Below are positions 1 to 7,792 of a DNA stretch of 64,000 nt, piece by piece. Position numbers and translations under genes: made by a program. A model generated the notes under the pieces. It worked only from the letters and a program-made list of their open reading frames with translations. It was not told the origin of the DNA and ran no database searches. Position 1 is the stretch's first letter. Each line of letters begins with the position of its first letter. Origin of the DNA: Zeimonas sp046347945 (GTDB lineage Bacteria > Pseudomonadota > Gammaproteobacteria > Burkholderiales > Burkholderiaceae_E); contig JAXMFB010000003.1 in NCBI GenBank assembly GCA_046347945.1, forward strand, positions 352,895 to 416,894. The letters run 5' to 3'.

Positions 1-128
1 AGTTGGCCGGCGCCCGCGCCCCACAGGTAGTGGATCGCCAGCCAGGCGACGCCGCTCGCGGCGAGCAGCCACGCCGACGCCTGCAGCAGCCTGCGCTGCC
101 ACGGGGCGACGCGATTCAGTGACGCCAT
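1..128 (-). CDS. N-terminus of a membrane protein (partial)
   Basis: Only the first 42 or so codons lie in the window; the gene runs off the left edge. The ATG at 128-126 overlaps the end of the upstream apbE gene, whose TGA is at 118-116, so the two are translationally coupled. The visible peptide has a short basic start (about residues 1-13, ending WQRR) followed by one strongly hydrophobic helix (about residues 14-38) with a histidine in AIHYLWG. As the last visible member of a peroxidase/porin/FMN-binding/ApbE operon it could be the membrane electron-transfer partner; DUF4405- or PepSY-like proteins fill that position in flavinylation gene clusters. That assignment is inference from context, since too little sequence is present to recognise the family. 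Confidence 0.6.
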   Translation of the reverse strand, partial: MASLNRVAPWQRRLLQASAWLLAASGVAWLAIHYLWGAGAGQ

Positions 129-877
129 GCCTGCGCCCCGCAGGCGTCGAGCGCGCGATGGCGCGCGTCGCCGCTGACGGCCACCACCTTGGTCAGCGCG
201 TCGGCCCACACGCAGCGCGGCGCCGCGACGCTCACGCAACGGGCCCGCGCGCCGCGATCGAGGCCCCAGGCCTGCGAGCGGCTGCCCGGTCCGAAATGGC
301 TGCTCGCCAGCGCCGCGTCGGCCAGCGCCGCGAACGGACGCACGCCTCCGCGCGACTCGTCGCGAAGCATCACCGGGACGCTGGCGTCGCCGAAGACGCG
401 CAGGTCTCCACCGGCGTTGACCCAGCCCGAATCACAGCCGTGCCGCCGCAGCGCCTCGACGGCAAGGTCGACCGCATACCCCTTGGCGATGCCTCCGAGG
501 TCGAGCGTGGCGGCCCGCGCGAGCCGCTCGAGCCGCTCGCCGTCGCAGCGCCACCCCCGCGCGCCGCTGCCCAGGCTCACGTCGAACACGCCGTCGGTGA
601 CCTCGTTCAGCCAGCGCGCCGCCTGGAGCACCTCGGCCGTCGCGGCGTCGACGGCGATCGCTTCGCCGACGGCCAGCGCGTGAAAGCGCGACACGTCGCT
701 GGCGGGGTCGAAGCGCGACATGCGCGCGTGGACGTGCGCGATCGCCTCGAACGCCGCGTGCACTGCGGCCTCGGTGTCGCCGGGACATTCGCCGTCGCGC
801 AGCGCCACCTCGACCAGCGTGCCGAGCAGCGGTCGCGCGCGGCGCCGCCACGGACCGGTCGCGCCGATCGTGTTCAC
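116..877 (-). CDS. apbE: FAD:protein FMN transferase (ApbE family)
   Basis: ApbE-type enzyme that transfers FMN from FAD onto a threonine or serine of a target protein. Recognisable family features are the N-terminal PLLGTLVEV segment, the central LDLGGIAKGYAVD block and NAGGDLRVFGD, which correspond to the Mg/FAD-binding regions. At 253 residues it is shorter than the usual roughly 330-residue periplasmic lipoproteins and has no signal peptide or lipobox, so its location is uncertain. The start is GTG at 877-875, overlapping the TGA of the FMN-binding gene (GTGA). It is placed directly after its likely substrate gene, which carries the flavinylation motif, so the pair is functionally coherent. 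Confidence 0.88.
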   Translation of the reverse strand: MNTIGATGPWRRRARPLLGTLVEVALRDGECPGDTEAAVHAAFEAIAHVHARMSRFDPASDVSRFHALAVGEAIAVDAATAEVLQAARWLNEVTDGVFDVSLGSGARGWRCDGERLERLARAATLDLGGIAKGYAVDLAVEALRRHGCDSGWVNAGGDLRVFGDASVPVMLRDESRGGVRPFAALADAALASSHFGPGSRSQAWGLDRGARARCVSVAAPRCVWADALTKVVAVSGDARHRALDACGAQAWRH

Positions 878-1392
878 CCGAGGCTGCCGCTGCGCCGCAG
901 CGCATCGATCCGCGCGACGATCCGGCGCACGCCGTCGGTGACGTGCTGGCAGCTCAGCGTCGCGCCGCTGATGTTGGCGATGTCCTCGCCGACGCGGATC
1001 GCCGACGCGGCGGTCTTGCCTTCGAACTGCCGGCGCCAGGCGGGCAGCCGGATCTCGTGACCGTGGCTCTCGCGGTAGTCCATCACCTCGACCTGCCGCA
1101 CGCTGCCGTCGCGATTCAGGCCGACCGCATAGGTGATCCGCTCGAACTTGCCGATCACCTCGTCGACGACGACGTAGCCGAGCGTCGTGTTCCCGCGCTG
1201 CGCGATGCGCACCGGCATCGGCGCGTCGCCGGCGTGCGTCGATCCGGCGTCGGCGGCGACGTCGCGGAGCTCGAAGCGTTCGGCGTCGGGAAACATCAGC
1301 TTCTGCGCCTGCTCGGCGCTCAGGTAGTGCACCGCGAACGCGCTCGCCGGCGCGAGCGCCACCAGCGCGGCCGGGAACAGCGTCAGGCGCAT
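874..1392 (-). CDS. exported FMN-binding domain protein, ApbE substrate
   Basis: 172-residue protein with an N-terminal signal peptide (about residues 1-20, ending ASAFA) and a single FMN_bind domain. The motif SGATLS at residues 142-147 is the flavinylation site; threonine 145 is the expected residue to receive FMN by phosphoester linkage from ApbE. The start ATG (1392-1390) overlaps the porin stop codon (TGATG), and its own stop overlaps the apbE start. The protein should act in the periplasm as a covalently bound flavin electron carrier, probably between the membrane protein at the left edge and the di-heme peroxidase at the start of the operon. Family and motif are seen directly; the electron path is inferred. 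Confidence 0.85.
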   Translation of the reverse strand: MRLTLFPAALVALAPASAFAVHYLSAEQAQKLMFPDAERFELRDVAADAGSTHAGDAPMPVRIAQRGNTTLGYVVVDEVIGKFERITYAVGLNRDGSVRQVEVMDYRESHGHEIRLPAWRRQFEGKTAASAIRVGEDIANISGATLSCQHVTDGVRRIVARIDALRRSGSLG

Positions 1393-2657
1393 CAGAAGCT
1401 CCAGCCCAGCCCGAGGTTGACGCGGTTGTTCGCCGAAACGAGCCCGAAGCGCTGCACGTCGGCCTTCAGCACCACGCCCTGGCCGACCAGGAAGTTCACG
1501 CCGACCGTGGTCACGCGCTCGGTGCCGGCCGCCGACGGCGTCAGCCCCGCGCCGAGATCGGCGTAATCGCGCGCGGTATCGAAGCGCTCGAGCCGCACGA
1601 ACGGGCTCAGCACGTAGTCGCCCTGGCTCCACAGCCGGTACGCGCCCTGCAGGTACCAGCCGTCGAAGCTTTCGGGGATCAGCGTGGGGTTGCCCACCAG
1701 CGTGGCGTTGAGCGCCGCGGTGTTCGAGATCGCGCCGCGCGCGTAGACCGAGGACAGGTCCCAGCGGCCAGGCGTCCAGCGCGCGTGCAGGTCCCACAGC
1801 GACACGCGCGCGCTCGGCACCAGCGGCTGCGAGTGGCTCGCCGCGCCGCTGAACACCGAGCCGCCGACCAGCAGGCCCGGCACGCCGCGCCAGTTGATCG
1901 CGCCGAACACGGCGAGGTTGCGCGCGCGCGCCTGCGCGCCTTCCTGGTGGATCGCGCCCAGCGGCGATTCCGCGCCTTCGGCCGACGTCGCGTCCCACTT
2001 GCCGATGTCGAAGCCGGTGCTGAGGCCGCCCTGGATGGTGAGCCCGTTGTCGAGGTTGCCGATCAGCTGCACGCCGACCTCGCGCCAGGTGCTCGGGATG
2101 ATCGCGGTCTCGACGAAGTTGCGGTGCACGCCGTAGTAGGCGGTCGGCTCGTGGTTCTCGTTGAGCATGCCGGCGGGCATCAGGAACAGGCCCGCGCGCG
2201 CGGCGAGGCGCGGTCCGAGTTCGCGCTCGACGAAAGCCTGCTCGAGCGCCACCTCGCCCGGGTCGTCGGCCGAGCTCACCGCGTGCTCGACCTCGAGTTC
2301 CGCGACGAGCCGGGTCTTCGGATCCATCCGGTGCTGGAAGCCGAGCACGAAGCGGCGCAGGTCGACTTCCGCGTTCTGCGGTGCCTTGGTCGGGCGCGTG
2401 TAGTTGATCTCGCCGTAGCTGGTCAGCACCGTCGCCGGTGCCGGTCGCGCTGCCGCGGCGGTTTCGGGCGCACGGGCGGCACCGCCCTGCGCCCTGAGCG
2501 TCGCGAGTTGCGCCTTCACTTCGGCCAGTTCGGCCGCGAGGCGGTCGAGCTTGCGTGCCAGTTCGAGTTCGGCCGGAGTCTGGGCGCGGGCGGGCATCGA
2601 CAGGGCGGCGCCGAGCAGCGCGGTCGAGACGGCGATCGAAAGGGGCGTGCGGCGCAT
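1392..2657 (-). CDS. outer-membrane porin (phosphate-selective porin O/P-like)
   Basis: 421-residue protein with a signal peptide (cleavage near ARAQ, about residue 25), a short heptad-like stretch (about residues 30-55, LARKLDRLAAELAEVKAQL) typical of the N-terminal coiled coil of OprP/OprO-like porins, then an alternating beta-barrel pattern ending in a C-terminal phenylalanine (GLGWSF), the hallmark of an outer-membrane barrel. It overlaps the following FMN-binding gene by one base and begins 14 bases after the peroxidase stop. The placement suggests that it admits a substrate or metal used by the peroxidase/flavoprotein system; the substrate cannot be read from the sequence. No lesions are seen. 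Confidence 0.82.
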   Translation of the reverse strand: MRRTPLSIAVSTALLGAALSMPARAQTPAELELARKLDRLAAELAEVKAQLATLRAQGGAARAPETAAAARPAPATVLTSYGEINYTRPTKAPQNAEVDLRRFVLGFQHRMDPKTRLVAELEVEHAVSSADDPGEVALEQAFVERELGPRLAARAGLFLMPAGMLNENHEPTAYYGVHRNFVETAIIPSTWREVGVQLIGNLDNGLTIQGGLSTGFDIGKWDATSAEGAESPLGAIHQEGAQARARNLAVFGAINWRGVPGLLVGGSVFSGAASHSQPLVPSARVSLWDLHARWTPGRWDLSSVYARGAISNTAALNATLVGNPTLIPESFDGWYLQGAYRLWSQGDYVLSPFVRLERFDTARDYADLGAGLTPSAAGTERVTTVGVNFLVGQGVVLKADVQRFGLVSANNRVNLGLGWSF

Positions 2658-2671
2658 GGGAGTCCCTCGGG

Positions 2672-3892
2672 TCACGGCTGGTAGCCGTCGCTGAGCGTGT
2701 GCAGGAACGCGATCACGTCGTCGACCTCGCTGTCCGATAGCGCCGGCGCGTCGCCGGGCTTTCGGTCGTACGGCGCTTCGCTCGTGTTGACGTTCGCCCG
2801 GTACGCGGGGGGCAGGTCGTCGAACTTCACTGGCTGGCCGCTCGCGTCGAGCGGGTACCACTTCTGCGGGGCGGTATCGCGCTGCACGTAGAAGGTCAGC
2901 GCTTCCTTCAGCGTCCTGAAGCGACCGTTGTGGAAGAAGGTGTGGCGCCTGGCGACGTTGCGCAGCGACGGCACCTTGAACGCGCCGCACAGGTCGGTGC
3001 GCGCCGCGAGGTCGCCCGCCGGCCTCGCGCACAGCCCGAGGTCGAAGAAGGCGGGGTCGGCGTTCTGCTGCAGTTCGGGGTTGCGCGGCACCCCGAGCGC
3101 GTCGTAGCTGAAGTCGGTGAACAGCGGCAGGCTGCCGTCGCTGCCGCGTCCCGAGGGGTGGCAGGCGGCGCAGTTCCCCTTCGACGGGTCGTTGAACAGC
3201 CCCAGGCCGCGCAGTTCCTGCTCGTTCAGCGTCGCGCGGCCGCGCAGGAACTCGTCGTACTTGCTGGTGTACGCGTGGAAGTCGGCGTCCTCGAGCTGGT
3301 ATTGCTGGAGCGCCAGAGTCATCCGCTGGAACGTCCCTTCGACGTCGGCGAAGACCTCGTTGCCGTACAGCGCCCGGAACTCGGCCTCGTAGCCCGCCCG
3401 CGCGAGTCTCGCGACGACCTCGGCCTTGCCGGGGTTCGCCATCTCGCGCGGATTCAGGAACGGCTCGCCGGCCTGTTGCTGCAGCGACGCGGCCCGACCG
3501 TCCCAGAAGAAGCCGCCGGTCGGCGTGCCTTCGTCGTCGAAGCGGAATGCCCGATTGGTGTCGAGGTAGCGGATCGACGGTGCCTGCCGCCCGCCCTGCT
3601 GGTCGAGCAGCGCGCCGCCGGGCTGACCCGCCAGCGTGTTGGCGGGCGCGTGGGCATTGCCCGGATCGTGGCAGCTCGCGCAGGACTGGAGCCCGGATGC
3701 GGACAGGCCCGGGTCGCGGAAGATCTTTTCGCCCAGCGCGGCTGCGGCGGACCGTTGCACGGTGTTCGTGCCGGACGCGGGCGCCAGCGCGGACTCGCCG
3801 CTGCCGCAGGCGGCGAGCGCGGTCGCCAGCGACAGCAGCGCGCGGCGGGATCGTCGGGGGCCTGGGCGCGGGATCGACGGGGAGGCGGGCAT
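2672..3892 (-). CDS. di-heme cytochrome c peroxidase / MauG family lipoprotein
   Basis: 406-residue exported protein with two c-type haem sites, CASCH at residues 71-75 and CAACH at 241-245, spaced as in bacterial di-heme peroxidases and MauG-like enzymes. The N-terminus carries an arginine-rich stretch, a hydrophobic segment and a lipobox ending LAAC (Cys29), predicting a periplasm-facing lipoprotein. I chose the ATG at 3892; an upstream TTG in frame at 3931 would add an unlikely 13 residues. First gene of the operon containing the porin, FMN-binding protein and apbE. It may be a true peroxidase or a MauG-type oxidase acting on a partner; the sequence alone does not decide this. Confidence 0.85.
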   Translation of the reverse strand: MPASPSIPRPGPRRSRRALLSLATALAACGSGESALAPASGTNTVQRSAAAALGEKIFRDPGLSASGLQSCASCHDPGNAHAPANTLAGQPGGALLDQQGGRQAPSIRYLDTNRAFRFDDEGTPTGGFFWDGRAASLQQQAGEPFLNPREMANPGKAEVVARLARAGYEAEFRALYGNEVFADVEGTFQRMTLALQQYQLEDADFHAYTSKYDEFLRGRATLNEQELRGLGLFNDPSKGNCAACHPSGRGSDGSLPLFTDFSYDALGVPRNPELQQNADPAFFDLGLCARPAGDLAARTDLCGAFKVPSLRNVARRHTFFHNGRFRTLKEALTFYVQRDTAPQKWYPLDASGQPVKFDDLPPAYRANVNTSEAPYDRKPGDAPALSDSEVDDVIAFLHTLSDGYQP

Positions 3893-3923
3893 CGGAGGCG
3901 AGATCGGGGATCGTGGCAAATAA

Positions 3924-3952
3924 GAATACAAACGCGAATGCGTCGCATTCTA
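3924..3952 (-). promoter_or_regulatory. candidate promoter with palindromic operator for the peroxidase operon
   Basis: On the minus strand a TATTCT -10-like hexamer (3929-3924) lies 17 bases from a weak -35 (3952-3947, TAGAAT). A perfect 15-base palindrome, GAATGCGTCGCATTC, occupies 3936-3950, between the two hexamers, where a repressor would block polymerase. The adjoining AT-rich AAATAAGAATACAAA stretch (3918-3932) is unlike the surrounding GC-rich DNA. Its hexamer style recalls Fur boxes of Burkholderiales, but the match is loose, so the regulator is unassigned. Confidence 0.45.
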
Positions 3953-4000
3953 GCACGGTATTTGGGCGGCACAACAGCGCCGGCGCAACGGATCCGGAGG

Positions 4001-4393
4001 CTAGCGGGCGAGGCCCGGGTAAAGCTTCGAAGCCAGCGCGAGCAGCAGCGCGAACACGAGCAGCATGACGCCGAAGCTGGTGCCGTGCGCGTGCACGCTC
4101 GTCCCGCCGACGATCGTCGACCCGCGCAGCGCATCGACCAGGTAGGTCAGCGGGTTCGCCGCGGCCAGCGCCTGCAGCCAGCCCGGCATCAGCTGCACCG
4201 GGTAGAGCGTGCTCGAGGCGAAGAACAGCGGCATCGTCAGCACCTGGCCGATTCCCATGAAGCGCTCGCGCGTCTTGACGATGCAGGCGATGAACAGCGA
4301 AAAGGTGGAGAAGATGCACGAGCCGACGAACACGCCATAGCGCCTGGTGAGTTCGACCGTCGAGATCGCGACGGCAGGAGCGCTCGAGGGCAT
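4001..4393 (-). pseudogene. truncated ABC-2 type transporter permease (C-terminal half)
   Basis: The 130-residue open frame matches the C-terminal half of NodJ/DrrB-like ABC-2 permeases, including the conserved block around VKTRERFMGIGQVLTMPLFF (about residues 39-58) and the NPLTYLVDALRG signature (about 81-92). Family members are about 250 residues with six membrane spans; the first half is missing, and the DNA just upstream belongs to the divergent DUF1615 gene. No partner ATPase gene is present. The first ATG in frame is at 4393, but homology appears to start only near codon 10, so this is best read as a remnant left after a deletion or rearrangement. Confidence 0.7.
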
Positions 4394-4450
4394 CCGGGGA
4401 TGCTGGCACTGCTCGGTTAGGATGCCGGCTGTGTCGCCCCGCCCGCCTCG

Positions 4451-5587
4451 ATGCATTCGCCCGGCTCCCGCCCCCCGTTCCCTCGTGCCCGCGCGGCGCT
4501 GACGGTTCTCGTGCTGGCCGTGCTCGCAGGCTGCGCGGCCGATGGTCGACGCGGCGAGCCGGGGCCGCACGGTCGCCAACTGCCGCGCGCGCAGATCGCC
4601 GACCTGCTGCCGGCGCGCCTTGCCGACCGCAACGGCTGGGCCGCCGACGTGCACGCCGCGTTCGTCTCGCTCGGCATCGCGCCGACGCTGTCGAACGTCT
4701 GCGCTGCGCTCGCCATCACCGAGCAGGAGTCGAGCTATCGCGCCGATCCCGCGGTGCCGGGGCTCGCGCGCATCGCGCGCGAGGAGATCGGCCGCCGCGC
4801 CGCGCGCGTCGGCGTGCCCGACTTCGCGCTGCGCGCGGCGCTGCAACTCGCGTCGCCCGACGGCAGGACCTGGGCTGCTCGCATCGACGCGGTGCGCACC
4901 GAGCGCGAGTTGAGCGAGATCTACGAGGCCTTCATCGGCATGGTGCCGATGGGCAGGCGCCTGTTCGCCGGGTTCAATCCGGTGCGCACCGGCGGCCCGA
5001 TGCAGGTCGGCGTCGACTTCGCCGAGCGGCACGCGCGACAGCGCAGCTATCCGTACCCGGTCGCCGACTCGATCCGGCACGAGGTGTTCACGCGCCGCGG
5101 CGGCCTGTACTTCGGCATCGCGCACCTGCTCGACTATCCGGCCGCCTACGACCGGCCACTCTACCGCTTCGCCGATTTCAACGCCGGCCGCTACGCGAGC
5201 CGCAATGCGGCATTCCAGAACGCCGTCGCGGTCGCGTCGGGCGTGCGCCTCGAACTCGACGGCGACCTGGTCCGCCACGGCGGCAACTCCTCCGACCCCG
5301 GCAGCACCGAGCTTGCGGTGCGCGCACTTGGCAGGCGCCTCGACCTCGGCGACGCGGCCATCCGCAAGGCGCTCGAGCAGGGCGAGAGCGCGCAGTTCGA
5401 GCGCGGCGCGCTGTACCGGCGCGTGTTCGAGCTCGCCGACGCCGCCGCGGGCCGCCCGCTGCCCCGCGCGGTGGTGCCGCGCATTGCGCTCCAGAGCCCG
5501 AAGATCACGCGCAAGCTCACCACCGAGTGGTTCGCCGATCGCGTCGACGAGCGGCACCGGAGTTGCGTCGCGCGCGGTAACGGGTAA
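4451..5587 (+). CDS. DUF1615 family lipoprotein
   Basis: 378-residue exported protein of the DUF1615 family. A signal peptide ends in a lipobox (LAGC, Cys28), so it should be lipid-anchored in the envelope. Family-typical segments are ITEQESSYRADP (about residues 89-100), GPMQVGVDFAE, RGGLYFGIAHLLDY, YRFADFNAGRYASRN and the C-terminal ITRKLTTEWFADRV. The EQES and GPMQV blocks resemble lysozyme-fold lytic transglycosylases, so a peptidoglycan-related role is possible but unproven. It stands alone between a truncated permease and cysK. The final residues after WFADRV diverge from the family without obvious damage. Confidence 0.85.
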   Translation: MHSPGSRPPFPRARAALTVLVLAVLAGCAADGRRGEPGPHGRQLPRAQIADLLPARLADRNGWAADVHAAFVSLGIAPTLSNVCAALAITEQESSYRADPAVPGLARIAREEIGRRAARVGVPDFALRAALQLASPDGRTWAARIDAVRTERELSEIYEAFIGMVPMGRRLFAGFNPVRTGGPMQVGVDFAERHARQRSYPYPVADSIRHEVFTRRGGLYFGIAHLLDYPAAYDRPLYRFADFNAGRYASRNAAFQNAVAVASGVRLELDGDLVRHGGNSSDPGSTELAVRALGRRLDLGDAAIRKALEQGESAQFERGALYRRVFELADAAAGRPLPRAVVPRIALQSPKITRKLTTEWFADRVDERHRSCVARGNG

Positions 5588-5731
5588 CGAGTTGCTGCTC
5601 GCGCGCGGCGGGTGAATGCCGCGTCTCGATCCCTTTGCGGCCGGAGGATAATGGCCGGTCCGACCGCAGCCGGTCCCGGTGGTCTTGCCGGGACGCTGCG
5701 GCACCAACGACCTGCGAAAGGAGGCACTCCC

Positions 5732-6706
5732 ATGCCCGCCTGGTTCACCGACAACGCGATGTCCATCGGCCGCACGCCGCTCGTGCGCCTGAACCGCATC
5801 ACCGACGGCGCGAAGGCCACGGTGCTGGCCAAGGTCGAGGGCCGCAACCCCGCCTACTCGGTCAAGTGCCGGATCGGCGCGGCGATGATCTGGGACGCCG
5901 AGAAGCGCGGGCTGCTCGGCCCCGGCAAGGAGATCGTCGAGCCCACCAGCGGCAATACCGGCATCGCGCTGGCGTTCGTCGCCGCGTCGAAAGGCATTCC
6001 GATCACGCTGACGATGCCCGACACGATGAGCATGGAGCGCCGCAAGCTGCTGCTCGCCTATGGCGCGCGACTGGTGCTCACCGACGGCGCAGGAGGCACT
6101 GCTGCGGCGGTCGCGAAGGCCGAGGAGATCGCGGCGTCCGACCCGAAGTACGTGCTGCTGCAGCAGTTCACGAACCCGGCCAACCCGGCGATCCACGAAG
6201 CCACGACCGGCCCCGAGATCTGGAACGACACCGACGGCGCGATCGACATCCTGGTGAGCGGCATCGGCACGGGCGGCACGATCACCGGCATCTCGCGCTA
6301 CATCAAGAACACGTGCGGCAGGAAGATCCAGTCGGTCGCGGTCGAGCCGAGCGGCAGCCCGGTGCTCACGCAGACGCGCCGGGGCGAGCCGCTGAAGCCG
6401 GGCCCGCACAAGATCCAGGGCCTCGGCGCGGGCTTCGTTCCGAAGGTGCTCGACCTGTCGCTGGTCGACGCCATCGAGCAGGTGTCGAACGAGGAGGCGA
6501 TCGAGTACGCGCGCCGCCTCACGCGCGAGGAGGGCATCCTGTCGGGGATCTCGTGCGGCGCGGCCGCCGCAGTGGCGGTGCGTTACGCGCACATGCCCGG
6601 GAACGCGGGCAAGACCATCGTCGCGATCCTGCCCGACTCGGGCGAGCGCTACCTGAGTTCGGTGCTGTTCGAGGGGGTGTTCGACGCCGGCGGGATGCCG
6701 ACGTAG
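5732..6706 (+). CDS. cysK: cysteine synthase A (O-acetylserine sulfhydrylase)
   Basis: 324-residue PLP enzyme forming L-cysteine from O-acetylserine and sulfide. The PLP lysine lies in SVKCRIG (Lys45), exactly the context of E. coli CysK; the substrate loop TSGNTG is at 72-77 and the phosphate-binding loop GIGTGGT at 177-183. The C-terminal LPDSGERYLSSVLF is typical of CysK rather than CysM. The start ATG follows a strong AAAGGAGG ribosome binding site (5717-5724); the frame is open further upstream but that stretch is not conserved-looking. Monocistronic, convergent with the LysR gene. A GC-rich palindrome (GGCCGCGCGCGGCC, near 6722) lies after the stop without a T-run. Confidence 0.95.
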   Translation: MPAWFTDNAMSIGRTPLVRLNRITDGAKATVLAKVEGRNPAYSVKCRIGAAMIWDAEKRGLLGPGKEIVEPTSGNTGIALAFVAASKGIPITLTMPDTMSMERRKLLLAYGARLVLTDGAGGTAAAVAKAEEIAASDPKYVLLQQFTNPANPAIHEATTGPEIWNDTDGAIDILVSGIGTGGTITGISRYIKNTCGRKIQSVAVEPSGSPVLTQTRRGEPLKPGPHKIQGLGAGFVPKVLDLSLVDAIEQVSNEEAIEYARRLTREEGILSGISCGAAAAVAVRYAHMPGNAGKTIVAILPDSGERYLSSVLFEGVFDAGGMPT

Positions 6707-6782
6707 GGCGGGCCCGGGTCAGGCCGCGCGCGGCCGCCTGAAGCGCAGCGACAGCGCGAATGAATTCCGACAGCGGGCGCCG

Positions 6783-7685
6783 TCAATCGACGAATCCCTT
6801 GCGGTTCTGGATTTCCTGGAACAGGAACGCGCGAAACGCCTGTGCCGCGGGCGACAGCGACCGGTCGCTGCGGCCGAGCACGAAGAATCGCCTCGTCACG
6901 ACGGGGTCGGTGAGCGGCCGCATGACGAGGCTGTAAAGCCGGACGAGGGACGCGGCATACGGGATGCAGACGGTAATGCCCATGCCGGTGCTCACCATGC
7001 TCAGCGCGGTCGTCATGAACGAGACCTTCGCCTCCACCGTGAGGTCGCGGGCGGCGGCGTGCAGGTCGGCGGCCAGACGCTCGGCGAACGGACCACCCAG
7101 CGAGATCAGCGGGAAGCCGGCGAGATCGCTCCACTGCACCGATGCGCGGCGCGCGAGTTCGTGATCGGCGGGCATCACGACCATGAACGGCAACTCGAAC
7201 AGCGTGGTCGCCTCGACGTGAGGGTTCGGATCGCGCTCGGGACCGATGCCCAGGTCGACCTCGCCCGAGAGCACGCGGGCGGCGACATTCTCGACCGGAC
7301 TGTCGACCAGCCTGATCCGGATACCCGGATGCAGCGCGGTGAATCCGGCGATGATCTCGGGCAGGAGCGTGCAGCACATCAGCTGCGGCGCCGCCACACG
7401 GACCGTGCCTGTCTTGAGCGACTTGAGGTTGACGACCTCGTTCAGGACCCCGTCCAGGTCGTTGAGGATCTTCTCGACGAGCGGAAACAGGTCGCGGCCG
7501 ACGTCCGACAGGTGGATTCGCCGGGTGCTGCGGTCGATCAGCCGCAGCCCCAGCGACTGCTCGAGCTCGCGGATCAGGCCGCTCAGTGCCGACTGCGTGA
7601 CGAACAGGTTCTCGGCCGCCAGCGTGAAGCTGCCGGCGCGGGCGACGGCGACGAAAGCACGCAACTGGCGCAACGTGACATTCAT
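6783..7685 (-). CDS. LysR-family transcriptional regulator
   Basis: 300-residue LTTR with an N-terminal winged helix-turn-helix (residues 1-60; GSFTLAAENLFVTQSALSGLIRELE) and a periplasmic-binding-protein-like effector domain. I prefer the ATG at 7685, preceded by GGGTGA, over an upstream ATG at 7706 that would add seven residues. It is transcribed divergently from the VOC/TRAP/FAH/MaiA genes, the usual arrangement for a regulator of the adjacent operon, with an inverted repeat between them. The effector is unknown; by context it would be the organic or aromatic acid that the TRAP system imports or an intermediate of its degradation. Confidence 0.9.
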   Translation of the reverse strand: MNVTLRQLRAFVAVARAGSFTLAAENLFVTQSALSGLIRELEQSLGLRLIDRSTRRIHLSDVGRDLFPLVEKILNDLDGVLNEVVNLKSLKTGTVRVAAPQLMCCTLLPEIIAGFTALHPGIRIRLVDSPVENVAARVLSGEVDLGIGPERDPNPHVEATTLFELPFMVVMPADHELARRASVQWSDLAGFPLISLGGPFAERLAADLHAAARDLTVEAKVSFMTTALSMVSTGMGITVCIPYAASLVRLYSLVMRPLTDPVVTRRFFVLGRSDRSLSPAAQAFRAFLFQEIQNRKGFVD

Positions 7686-7719
7686 GAGATCACCCGATGA
7701 ATGCATGACGAAAAGCCGT

Positions 7720-7748
7720 TTGTATGATAGATCGCCAGGGAATCTAAT
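7720..7748 (+). promoter_or_regulatory. promoter and LysR-type inverted repeat before the catabolic operon
   Basis: A good sigma-70-like promoter is visible: TTGTAT (7720-7725), a 17-base spacer and TCTAAT (7743-7748). Inside it lies the inverted repeat TAGAT-N9-ATCTA (7728-7746), a plausible site for the divergent LysR regulator. Its position over the spacer and -10 would suit control of the rightward operon and autoregulation of the regulator. It is not the classical T-N11-A spacing, so the assignment to that regulator is inference. Confidence 0.5.
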
Positions 7749-7792
7749 TGCGCAAATCCTTTGTCGTCCACGGCCACCGGAGGGAAGCGCTC

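Noticed and set aside
5840..5900. Apparent catalytic change in CysK (SVKC instead of SVKD)
   Set aside because: SVKCRIG is the normal PLP-lysine context of CysK in E. coli and relatives.
4001..6592. 863-codon minus-strand open frame across DUF1615 and cysK
   Set aside because: It is a mirror of two well-supported plus-strand genes in GC-rich DNA, arginine/alanine/histidine-rich and without domains; only its last 130 codons are meaningful (permease remnant).
6715..6740. Terminator between cysK and the LysR gene
   Set aside because: A GGCCGCGCGCGGCC palindrome is present, but no T-run follows on either strand.
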